Source of the DNA: Aquila chrysaetos chrysaetos
Taxonomy: Eukaryota > Chordata > Aves > Accipitriformes > Accipitridae
NCBI RefSeq assembly: GCF_900496995.4
Contig: NC_044009.1
Coordinates: forward strand, 9,022,001-9,086,000
Length of the DNA: 64,000 nucleotides
Direction of reading: 5' to 3'
In this document: positions 1-10,500 of the stretch, one piece after another
How positions within the stretch are numbered: the first letter of the stretch is position 1
Layout: the number at the start of each line of letters is the position of its first letter
Made by a program: the position numbers and the translations under genes
Notes under the pieces: model-generated
Databases searched by the model: none
Told to the model about the DNA's origin: nothing
The model's input: the letters and a program-made list of their open reading frames with translations, nothing else

Positions 1-334
1 GCTGCTTACCAAGGGAAAAGACCCTGTCTTGTAAGCATGACCCCAGTCATCCTTCCTAGAAGCATTTGGCCACGTTCAATGCACAGTGCTTGTAAGCCCA
101 GGTTTGCATTGAGTCCGGAGCAGTGGGAAATGTACCTGGTGCTGTCACGGCTTATAACTCCACCAGGATTCATCCCTTGCCTTTAGATACTGCACAAAAC
201 CCTTCATATACCATACACTTGGCGTCTGGTCTGGCAAGCTCAGGAGGGATGGATTTGGGTTTGAATGACCAGGTTGATAACACTGTGCAATAAATGGTAC
301 AATAAATGGGATGTATTACAGCCCTGCGGAAAAT

Positions 335-480
335 CCACTGTTGCTGTGTATGGTATTGATTGTTTAGTCTCAGAAAGGATGGAGGAGAACTAGAAAAGGC
401 CCAGAGAAAGGTGTTGAGTATGATCAGAGATGTGGACTAGTGGCATGAGGTCATGCTGGTCCAAATCTGGATCAACATGG
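335..480 (+). mobile_element. CR1-type LINE fragment (3' part, decayed)
   Basis: The wording 'gaactagaaaaggccc' at about 388-404, followed by an 'agagaaaggtg' block and 'atgatcagagatgtgg', matches what I recall of the reptile and bird CR1 region downstream of the reverse transcriptase. That region reads roughly as 'one or more elements were read from a gel of recalled consensus', so this rests on memory and not alignment. Both ends are ragged and no target-site duplication or intact 3' tail is visible. Orientation is sense on the + strand. The piece is too short and diverged to code for anything. A chance match is possible, so confidence is moderate. Confidence 0.42.
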
Positions 481-2809
481 GGAGCCTGCCACCTTGAAGA
501 ACTGAATATTTTGTTACTTCAGACATCTCTGTCTCCCCATCACCCCCAAACTAGTCACCCGGATAGGGTTACCCACAAGCACTCCTCCGGGTCAGAGGCC
601 CTGGTCCATTTCAAATGAGCAATTTGCACAAATAATTAATTATGTTAGCTGGTCCCAGATGTGGAGACCCAGACCTGGAGTGTATCACATAAGCATGCTG
701 ATACTGATCTGAGGACTGAATTAGTGGCCCACTGAGCTCTGGGTTTCAGCAGGTTGGGAGCTGCTGCCTGTCCATCTGCACTTGGGGGGCAGTCTCCTCT
801 GCCTCCAGGCAGACTGTTCCCCATGAAAGCTGCCCATGCCAAGCAGAAAGCAAGGGCTTTATACATCACTTGCTCCACCCAGGTGTGGGAGAGACCTGTT
901 TGTTGGCCTCAATGTTCTCAGCTTTGACTCCAGCTCAGCCAGACTAGAGAGAAGACAGATCTCTGTGACCACTGGAAAGCAAGATCTCTGGTTTTAGGAG
1001 GGAAGCTGATAATGTCTCTGTCCCCCACAGTTATCAGTCTGTATTGACTCTAAACAGAAGAGTTGCTGTCTGCACCAAGTCTTGGCTAAGTTTTCCAATC
1101 CCACCATACAGCACCATTTCACTTTGGAATAACCCCAAGGAATGGTTGGATGGCTATAGTTGTCATGGCTGGGGTGCTGCCAGGCTGGAAGGGGACTGAA
1201 GGTCAGGCACCAGGATCTCATCAATTGGGGACTGTGTCATTGTTTGATGAGGGCTTTCCCCTCCCACCAGAGCCATTTCTGACTCAAAAGCCCTCGGAGC
1301 TGGGCAAGGAGCTGACACCCAGTCCATGCAGGCAGCCTCAGGGTGCCCATGCTTGGCTGATAATGAGGTTTGAACTGCTTCATGGAGGCTTGAAGCAGAG
1401 ATGGGACAGAAGGAAGCACAGACCTGGGAGGCAGGGGGATGGGTGATTGCAAGGCTGAACATCTTGGTTTGGAGACATAAGGTTCAGGTTTGTGCAGAGC
1501 TCTTCATCCTGGCAGCACTAGCCAGTGACTGGGGCAGCCCATTTGCTTTAAGGTCTCAAAAACTTCAGGAGGAATTTACTGGAGCAGGCTGGCAGAAGGC
1601 CACCTGGGGTCTTGCACCTTGATTTGGACAGCTTCAAAACTGTCTGTACTTAAGGGATTCAGTGCTACTGTGGCAAGTGGCTGTTCACTAGGGGGTGAGG
1701 ACCAGGTCTGGTTGCTGGACCAGTTTTAGTTCCTGTTCATGACACTCTTTTGTGCTCTTCATTTGAGTGTTGTTAGAAACTGAAGTGCTGAGTTAATGAC
1801 CCCTCCAACCCTGGCACCAAAGGAAGGTCTCAGGCTTCCCAATTCTCTTTGCAGGTGCTAAAAATAATTTCTCTTCCTTCCTTCATGGCCCCTTCATGGC
1901 CATGGGCTCAGTGCTCATACCTCTGTGACTTCCTGGTACCAGGAGGCTGCAGAGCATCCAGATCTAAGCACCTAAGCAAAATCCTCAACACAGCTGGGAC
2001 AAATGCCGGTCCTGGATCCCAAAGTACTTTTGGGTGGGAATGAATGAAGTCTCCTTGCAAATGCTGGGTAGATACCGCCCAAACAAATGACCACAAATAT
2101 TCAATTACAGTTTGAAATGCATTTGCACCAATGTGCTCTCTTGAGGATGAGTTTTCCTAGGCAAACACTCAGAAAACCCACATCATAAGCTCAATTGCTC
2201 CCTGAAAACAAATTTCTGAATCATTTAAATAACCACTAATGGAATGAAGTGGGAATCTGGCATCTGAGACTCTATCTTCAAAAGGCAATCAGAGCTCCCT
2301 ACTTGGAAGAGATAAGCAGGGCAAACAGCTCACCTCACCTGGTCGTCAACCCCTCCTGCCCTATCCTCTTGTCTGATAGGATGGCGAGGGTCACCCCTGG
2401 GCTGAAGCCATCTCTTTGGAGTGTCTGTCCTCCTTTGGTGTGTTTCTGTTTCTGTGCTGGCCCAAACAGGATGCCATGTATATTGACGATGAAACAAGGA
2501 GCACCTGGCCAGACGCAGGCAGGATCCCATCCAAGTGGCTGCCTCTAGCTGAAGGCTGATCTCTGTGGGATGTGGACAGACTTCTTGCTTGTCAGTCCTA
2601 CCCCCTGGTGCTTTTCCATGTCCTGGCACCCCAGGTCAGCCCCCTGCCCAGTGCACAGCACCTTCCCAGGGTGGCCATCTAAGGGACCTGCTCCATGGTG
2701 TGGATGGGGCATTTCCCCCAGATGGGAGACTCAGAGCCCAGCCCTGCCATTGCCTTGTAGAGCCAGCTCTGCCAGTGGGGGGAACGTGACCTTGTGACTC
2801 CCCACAAAT
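481..2809. other. No gene seen; unique sequence
   Basis: Short open frames occur on both strands (for example 1150-1446 + and 1163-1462 -), overlapping one another, with no recognisable domain. No repeat family, tRNA or CpG island is evident here. Confidence 0.6.
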
Positions 2810-3015
2810 CCCAAATTAATTAATCCCGGGGACGCTGGGGCGGCATGAACAGCCCGTTTGATTTCTCTGCAGTTTTTTCCTGGGGCTCAAAGGGATTAGT
2901 GCAGGCGGGAACAGGGAAACATAACAAGGGGCTCAGCTTTCAGCTCCTGCTCCCAGCCAGCAGACTTCTGTTCTTACCAGAGGAATTAGCAGCAGTAATC
3001 CACAATGTCTCCGAG
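2810..3015. promoter_or_regulatory. Candidate enhancer: cluster of TAATCC and TAATTA homeodomain motifs
   Basis: TAATTA lies at 2817-2822 and overlaps a TAATCC at 2821-2826. A second TAATCC is present on the minus strand (GGATTA at 2893-2898) and a third on the plus strand at 2996-3001. TAATCC is the core bound by K50 homeodomain proteins of the Otx, Crx, Pitx and Gsc type, and TAATTA is bound by Q50 homeodomain proteins. The block is compact and has no coding frame of note. Function is inferred from motif density only; conservation is unknown. Confidence 0.28.
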
Positions 3016-3054
3016 CGCTATCTGTGTGCGGCATCCTCTTCCTCTCCCCCCCCG

Positions 3055-3420
3055 CCCTCACATGTGTGCTCCCATACTGAGCTCACTCGTGTGTGTTCAC
3101 GTCCTGCCTGACGAACTCACACCATCACAACCCGTTTGGACACATGCCCCTTCAGGCACATCCCACTATATCCTAAGGCATATGCAATGATGTCCCACAC
3201 AGCGCCCACCCAAATGACTGTGGGGCCATGCACTTCTTGCACACCTGTCCCTGTGGCCTAACACACTTTATGTGCAATCCATTGATGTGTGCTCTCACAC
3301 ACATGTTCTTTATCATGTGTACCCCACTGGGCTTGGGCATGTTTGCATCCCTCCCCATGCATGCACATCTCACTCACATAAACACACATGTGTGCTCACA
3401 GCCTGCCCATCATAGTCTCA
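3055..3420. repeat. Degenerate CA/TG-rich low-complexity sequence
   Basis: Short runs such as 'cacatgtgtgct' (near 3059), 'gtgtgtgttcac' (near 3090), 'cacacacatgtt' (near 3294) and 'aacacacatgtgtgctcaca' (near 3381) recur in a C-rich context. This looks like an old, interrupted CA/TG microsatellite that has lost regularity. Open frames across it (3228-3542 + and 3173-3373 -) are by-products of the composition. Confidence 0.35.
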
Positions 3421-4829
3421 TCACCCTCCTCACATGCTCTGCACCGAATACTGACTCATCTCTGCAAGGTCAGCCTGCTCATGTTGTACTCTGTGGGCTC
3501 AGGTCATTTCTCTTATGCCATTCCTCCTTGACGCCTTGTTGAGAGTGTTAGGCACTCTGGTCCCCGCTGAGAACTACACCATGGAAGTGGTGCTCCAGAG
3601 TCAACATATGAGGCTCAAACCCTTTCTTAGAAGGAGTTTTGTCACAGCCTGAGCAGGTACCAACTACAAGGACCCGTGAAGACCTCTGGGTTTGGTATCA
3701 TCTCAGTGCAAAGAAGCCTTCAGTGGAAATGGCTGAGCTGCCACTATCTGCTTCCTCTGATAAATCTGCTAGCACCATTGTTGTCTGGCACACCTTTTAG
3801 CATCCCTGGGGTAACCAGGAGCAAAAGGCATCCCTGTGGGCCAGTAGACTTAGGCATCTTTGGGAACACTTGGGGTCACTTGACTGAGTCACCAGCTCCA
3901 GTGCCTGGCCATGACCTCTGAGGTCCCAACTAACAGGGAGATGAGGATGGATGTATTTAGTGGCCCATGAGCACCATTCGTTGCTTGGTATCTAATGCCT
4001 CTTCATCCTGCCAGGAAGATGTGAAGACCCAGAGGCTCCTGAGCACAGTCACCCTTAGGATAAGGAGAAGCAGAAATGGGTGGAGTAGATAAAAGTAATA
4101 GGATTTTGTTAAAACACCAAATCACAGGGGTATGAGAAGTGTCCACTGACTGGGCAGGGAGGAATAAGCCCTCCAGAAGTCAGCTGAGCCCATGCTGCTG
4201 CTAACTCAGAATAGACCTGTGCAAGGTCTCACCCCTGTGCCTGCTGTTATTAACCAACAGCATCTGTCATGTGCAAATACAATATCCTCTTTTCCAGGAG
4301 AGGAGAAGGGGGAGAAATATAAACAGTGAGAGAGAATTGGGACCCCCCCTAAAAATGATCAAGTTGTCCACCAGCCAGAGCCGTTGAAACCCTTGAAACA
4401 GTGGGGAAGATCTGTGAGGTAAAAGAGTTTCCCATGAATCTTTTCCAAAAGCAAATGGGCTGATTGAGTGTTGATGAGGGAGGGAGGCATGGCAAAGCCA
4501 CAGATGGAGCACATACAATGGCCTGACTATGGCTTGTCTTTGGGGCAGCAGCAAGTGTGGATGGGTGAGGAGCCTCAAATGGGTTCAGTAGCCTCAGGGG
4601 TCCAAGCAGACAACTGGAGAGGAGATGGCTGCTGCTTTGGTATACTCTGCCAATAGGAGCGATGTGGGTGCCAGCGGTGCCACTGCCACCTCCCAGAAGG
4701 AGGCCACCAAACAGCAGCAGGAGCCATTTTGCAGTGAGAGCTGTTTAAGAAACTATATCTCTGAAATTCATGTCACACCTTCAAGAGGAAGATATTCCTA
4801 CTGGGGGATGATTGTTTAATCCTATAGGA
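3421..4829. other. No gene seen; unique sequence
   Basis: No supported exon, repeat family or RNA gene is visible. Overlapping open frames of about 60-100 codons on both strands have no recognisable content. Confidence 0.55.
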
Positions 4830-5050
4830 AAAAAAAAAGGGTATAACAGGACCTTGCAGATTGAAATTGAAGCTCAGCAAAATCTGACTAGAAATGAGGA
4901 AGAGATGTTATCACCTGGGGGATTAACCACAGCAACAATCAGCCGAGGGATTTGGGGACCCTCCAGCACAGTGGAAGCCAGGTTGTCCCTCATTTTATCC
5001 CCACTCTGGGTCCAGCCTGGTGTCTTTTTTACAAGAAATTTTCTGAACGT
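4830..5050 (+). mobile_element. Possible CR1-like LINE 3' end (heavily decayed)
   Basis: The order of short blocks resembles the reptile CR1 3' region as I recall it: a 'gaagctcagcaaaat' block near 4869, then 'gggattaaccacagcaacaat' wording near 4919-4939, then a 'gagggatttggggaccctcc' block, then 'ggttgtccctcatttt' near 4981-4996. Similarity is partial and there is no preserved terminal repeat. A 117-codon open frame (4812-5165 +) runs through it but shows no protein family signature and is best seen as chance. An alignment to a crocodilian or turtle CR1 library would decide this. Confidence 0.33.
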
Positions 5051-6508
5051 TAATGTCTCAGTGACAGGAAAATTGCTATACTCTGAGACAGCCGGACTTG
5101 GCTTTATTGCTGCATCTTCACATCCCTTTCGGGGTGGGCTTGCTTACCTCCTCCCTGAGGTATGAGGATGGACAACAGAGACATTTGCTGATCTCTCACC
5201 CTCCAAGGGAAGCTCACAGTGATGCATGCTTTCCTCTCCCCACCTTGCCACCTGGTTGCTCCACTCCTGCACCTTGTGGCAATCTCAGGAGTATGAAACC
5301 TGCAGAACAAGAGCCAGTTTGAGGGTGATGCCTACTAAAGGGCACCAGTAAACCTTCCACCACTGCTCTAGACGTAGGCACATGGGAAGAGATACGCACT
5401 CCCCACTGAGAGAAAGTCAACCTCCAGAGCCTCCAGGTCAGCAGTGCTTGGGCTGAGGCAGAGGAGAATGCAGCAGATGGTGATGCTAAGCAGAGTCAGA
5501 AACTCCCTGGCTCAGCGGAGTTAGCAGGTTGCTAATGCCAGGGTGAGTTTGGCCTTGCTTAAACTTCTCAGACACCACAGCTGCATGTCTTCCTTGGGCT
5601 GCCTTGCCAGTTCCCCATCCTCTGTCGCAGCCTGAATCAGTATCTCAAATCCCTTTTGTCCCCCTGCTATTCAGAAGAAGGACCCACCTACACTGGAGCC
5701 TGGGTTAGGCAAGGGATTCAGCTGTGGAGAGGACTCTTGGATGCTAACGTGGGCTCAGGAAAGCTGGGAAGCAGGTGACTGTAGGAACCACTTAGCGATG
5801 GATTTCTTCATATGCTGGAGGCAACATACTCTGCACCCAGGTTGTGGTGGGGAAGACGTGACAGCAGGCATCTGTTTGGCTGCAGGCACTTGTCTGGATG
5901 GGGGCACCTTCTGGGTGGCCCCCAGTACCTACTGGTCCTAGGCACGTCCTAGCAGAGTAGGGGAGTCTGAAGGCAACATGAGAGGCTGTTAAGCTGCCCA
6001 CTTGTAGTGCTGGACATGAACATCAGGATGTGGCCCTTGTGCTGCAAACATATGAAATAACTAAAAATGCTCCCCCAAAACTCCTCTAGCACTTACACAT
6101 GAGCTGGCCTTAAAGATTTTTTTTTTCAGTGGGTGAGTGGAGGGTTGCCCAGCTACTTTCCCATGGGCATCTCCAGAGGAGGGAGCTGGAGGCAAAACTT
6201 GTTGTGACCAAGAGGGCATATCATCATTGAGCACAAGCTGAGGGGTGACTGGAGGTGATGGTCACAGTGCAGGATGGAGAGGGTTGAAACTGCATCCTGA
6301 GGAGCAAACTGGTGCATCGTGGGGCCAACACAGTGAGTTCAAGACTGCTGAGAAGCTGCTGCAGATGAAACCACCAGCTTCCTAAAGGAGAAAGTCGCCT
6401 ACCAAGAAAGTTTTCTTTTAATGCTTTTTTCCAGGAAAAAAGATTTTTTTTTTTTCTCCAATTGCTGGTGGGAAATTGCAGGATGAGGTGGAAAGTCCAG
6501 ACGCATTT
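5051..6508. other. No gene seen; unique sequence
   Basis: Contains short T and A homopolymer runs near 6118-6126 and 6433-6458. No exon, RNA gene or mobile element can be supported. Confidence 0.55.
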
Positions 6509-6554
6509 CAAACTGAGCTTTTCAGTTTGCGTTTCAAAGCCTTTCTTTTGAAAC
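6509..6554. repeat. Two adjacent perfect 8-bp inverted repeats
   Basis: CAAACTGA (6509-6516) pairs with TCAGTTTG (6522-6529) around a 5-nt loop. One base later, GTTTCAAA (6531-6538) pairs with TTTGAAAC (6547-6554) around an 8-nt loop. The arms and the flanks to about 6600 are rich in GAAA/TTTC and CAGTTTG; 'cagtttgc' recurs at 6523-6530 and 6585-6592. GAAA-type repeats are the building block of IRF-bound elements, but no exact ISRE spacing is present. The hairpins are directly visible; any regulatory role is inference. Confidence 0.6.
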
Positions 6555-6727
6555 TGGAAACGGGAAGTTTTCCCTCTTTCATCTCAGTTTGCTGCTGAGG
6601 GCAATGAGGTGACTCATGTCCTGGAGTTTTTCTTCTCTACCTTTTCCCCATTTTATTTACCCTTCATTTTCTCCAATGGCAGGAAAGTTATCAAGTAGGA
6701 AAAGGAACATTAAAACCGTGACACCTT

Positions 6728-6740
6728 GTCACCTGGTGAC
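6728..6740. promoter_or_regulatory. 13-bp palindrome containing an E-box (CACCTG)
   Basis: GTCACC and GGTGAC form perfect arms around a single central T, creating a CACCTG core of the kind bound by ZEB/Snail and some bHLH proteins. It lies in AT-rich noncoding sequence. Such short palindromes also occur by chance. Confidence 0.22.
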
Positions 6741-9700
6741 TTGCCCAGCACTGCTGAAATTTTGAGACATTTTAAATGGAAAAGAACCAAGAAAGAAGGC
6801 GGGACGACTGAAACCAGTGATTTATCAGAAATAAAGACACTTTTCAGAGGCCAGCATTTACATTTTCATTCATTTTGAAGCAAAATAACTTTTCTGATTT
6901 GCTTCACTCAAAATTTGCCTCCCCACAGGGAACATTTTCTAACAGAAATGATCTCACTTTGATATTTTGGCAGGATTTTCTTGTGTATTTTTTCTCCTTG
7001 GAACTGCGCTAATGCTGGGCTGTAAAAGATGACGGACTGGCGAGCTGTGTGGGTGCTGAAAGGGCTGAAACTGCTGCTTTGTAGCTGCAAAACTCACTTG
7101 TACATGTAACCAGCGGAGCCTCCTCCAAGGTTTTGCAAGGCCAGGGCTATGCACAAGTCAGGAGCAGCTGGTGCTGCCTGCACTGCCTGGTGCAGAACCT
7201 TCACAAGGAGTTTGGTTGTGATGCATTTTAAAGCGAGACCCGTTTCCCTAGCCAAGAGGGAGCCCAGGAGCGATGGCTCACGGAAAACGAGTGTACCCAT
7301 CTCCCCCCACCCAGCAGAGAGTGAAACAGCTGCAGTTTTCCTAGGAATTTTCATGGGTGCTTAGTGCCGCAGGGCTGCAAGAAAGGGTTAAAGTGTTTTC
7401 GGTTACGCAGTGCACAACAAACAAAGGGGATGTGGTAATCCCTCCTGCCACAGAGTGAAAAGTTCACTTGATATGCTACTTTACACTGATTCTCACAGAC
7501 TCTGGGATTAAACCGGACACACTCTGACATCCAGGTTTTCTAGCAAAGGGCTCCAGCCCAGCCTGCCGCATTCACTTCATATTTGGGAGCATATTCTCTG
7601 AAAATCCTGCTGACAGATGAAGAGCAGGAAGACAGCCAGTTTCCCATGGAACAATAAGTCCATGCAAACCGCATCTTGCGGCACCCAACCTGGCCTTGCT
7701 GGGGCGGCTGCTGGGGATGTCGGCTGGAGCAGCATCTCTGGGTCCCAGCCAAGCCCCAGGTGCTGTCAGCCAGGATTGTCCTTCTGGTGCATGTCACAGG
7801 GCCTTGCTTTTACGCCCTGGCTCCCCACCAGGCTTTGGGGCTGAGCTTTGCTCCGCGTTAATGAGTTACATGCCAGGGAGCTTCTGCTGAGTAGGGGGCA
7901 GAGGATGTGGGACCCCAGTGCTGGGGTGAAGTGAGATGCCTTGTGTGATGGTTGGGGTGGGATGCTGACTGAGCTGCTCTCCCTGGATGCCCCTGGCACT
8001 GCTCATTTCCATGCTACTATGTCTTTAAAAGTTTTTTGCGGAGTGGCCTCAGGTATAGGAACAATTATCAGAGCTCCCCTAGTTGCACCTTTGTCAACGC
8101 TGCCAGGTCCACAACAGTTCAAAGGCCAGTGGCACGTGAGCATGTTCAGGACATTTGGTTTTATGGGATGTTTGAGCTATTTGGCAAAAAAATGACAATC
8201 TGACTATTGGGGAGGGCAGACTCCTTTCAGCTCCAAGGGGATGTTTGCCCTTCAGGTGTTTTGGGTTTGCACTCTTCAGCTGGATGGCAGGGTCTACCCA
8301 GCTTTTCCTTTGCTGGGAGATGTTGCAGTGGCCTTTTTGAATTCAATGCTTTTTCTTTTTTTCAGATGAAACACTGAAGATTTCCTCTGAAAGCAGATGT
8401 TTTAATAAAAAGGACAAATTCAAGTGAAAATCTGATTATGTCTTGAAAACCTCCCTTTGGTGGATGATTTCTGACCAGATTTTCTACAGATGCTATTCAA
8501 GGAACGAAGTGCAAAAATTCCCTATTGTTCAGCTCTTCAGCTATTTCCCTGCTTAGGGGCACCAGCAGAAAGGTCTCATGGAGACATGGTCACCAAAGGC
8601 TGCAGCCTGAAAGCTTGGTGTAACCAGCACCAGTGGGAGGCTCTGCTCTGGCCCCAAACCATGCTGTGGACATGCACAGGATGAGCCAGGGCGGCCATGT
8701 TTTTAAAATAAAAAAAAGAAAAGGAAAAGGTCATCTATCCCCTTCATAGATGTCCAGGATTTTGCTCCAACATCTCTTGGGCTGAGATGAAGTCAAGCTC
8801 CAAATTTAGTTCAAGTCACAGCAGTAGTCCCAGTATTATGTGATGCCCTTTTACATTTACCTCTGGGGTATCAGGGGGAAGAGTTTTGACCCTGTTTTGA
8901 CCCTTCTTTGTGGCACAACAGCTCTGAATGGAGGTCTCTTTCCTAAAACTGATCTTCTCTCCTCTCCACTGCAGCCTGCAGGGGCTGGGGATGACTCCTG
9001 AGGACATCCAGGACATCACCCTCTCTGAACCAGGAAAGGAGCTTGCCCTGGCATGGGACACCTGGATGCTGTGGGTACGTTAAGGTCAGCAGGGTGGGAC
9101 TGGATGGGGAGAAGCCCTCACCCCGCAAGAACCACAGAGATGGGATGTCCTTGGCCATGCACAACGTGGTCCCTGCTGTGCCACAATCTGCTGCGCGTGA
9201 CGTGTACCACCACCTTCCACCCCATCACACCATGGCTTGGGTGATGCTGAAACCCAGCCTGTCCAAAACGGCAGGACCTTGATCCTGCAGAGCCTAGGGG
9301 AAGCCAGGCTTGGGTCTGATCCTGCTCCGTGCTCTGTGCCCCCAACCCACACTGATGGCAAGCTGAACTGAGAGGGCTGGAGGCTTGCAGACCCTGCCCC
9401 ATAACACATGTGATGGGCACAGCCACACGTGGGCTTGCTCCCAGGATTGATGGAGCAGGGGCAGCATGGGGCGGCTGGGGTTTTCGGACAGCCGGGGCTC
9501 CCCAGCTGCCTCCCCCCTGCTGTCCCCTGGCTGGGGGAGGAGAAGATGCTTGCTAACCTCCAGCTGTCCATCCTGTCCAGGCCAGGGTGTCTCTAGTTAC
9601 AGGGTTAGTGGAGCAGTGAATTGAAAAATGAAGCCTTCCCCTGCCCCATCCTCCTCCTCTCCTGCTCCCTGTCCTTCCCCCATGCTCTCCATCACTTGCT

Positions 9701-10020
9701 GCTTCCCAGGGTGGCCCACCATGCTCTACCCCCTCTCACTAAACCTTGTCCCTCACGCTCACAGCCCTCCCCCCATCATCATCACAGGAATGGGACATGA
9801 GGGAAGAAATGGGGAAACAGGTTGAACTGGAGAAGAAGCAATGAGAGAGACCTGCAGCTCTTGTCCCTTCAGGAGCTGCAGGTGACCATCTGGCTTCCAG
9901 GGAAAAGGGAGATTTGGAAGGAAACAGCCAGTAATGCAGTTTCCTCCCAGCTGAAAAACCTCCTGGAAGGACAAGACTCCATCCTAAAGCTGGCCTGCAG
10001 AGACCCCCTCCACCAAGGCA
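6741..10020. other. No gene seen; unique sequence
   Basis: Includes an A-rich stretch at about 8702-8730 and a pyrimidine-rich stretch at about 9632-9725. The open frame at 9086-9571 (-, 161 codons) overlaps another open frame in a different register and several on the opposite strand, and has no recognisable domain. Confidence 0.55.
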
Positions 10021-10500
10021 TTCCCACAGGTGCAGCCCTGCGTCGGCTGGGGTACGTGCGGGCACACACACAGGCACTGTGAGAGCCGGCTGGGGCTTTG
10101 CAAGCCCTTTCGTCATCGTCCCAGCGGCACTGCACCAGCCGGGGTTTCAGAGAGCGCCCTTCAGTGTCGGGAGAGGCAGCTGCAGCCGGGTGTTGGGGGT
10201 CGGTGCGGGAGGGAGGAAAGGGAGCTGTGCGGCTCCCAGCTGGGGAAGGCAGCTTTAGGTTTTGGCTGGACCTCAACAGCAGCTCTGCTGGCAGTGTCGG
10301 TCTGGGAGATGCACTGTGCCTCATCCTCCGGCCAGATCCAGCCAGCTCCAGGCCCCCCGCGCAGCCACTTGTGCTACTGTGTGCTGCCAATCCCACGCCG
10401 AGCGGCCGCAGCGCTGGGCTGTTGCCACACACGCAGATGGGTCCTGGTGACCCATCTCCCCGTCTCTGCAAGCGGGAGGGGATGGTGAGCACAGCCGCGC
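10021..10500. promoter_or_regulatory. Borderline CpG island
   Basis: By hand count about 29 CpG dinucleotides occur in these 480 bases, with GC content of roughly 60-65 percent. That puts observed/expected CpG near 0.6, at the usual threshold, while most flanking sequence is clearly CpG-poor. CpG islands in vertebrates commonly mark promoters or first exons, so an unannotated transcription start is possible. No TATA box, initiator or convincing first exon was identified. Open frames on both strands (10030-10488 +, 10098-10568 +, 9869-10546 -) probably reflect scarcity of stop codons in GC-rich sequence. Confidence 0.42.
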
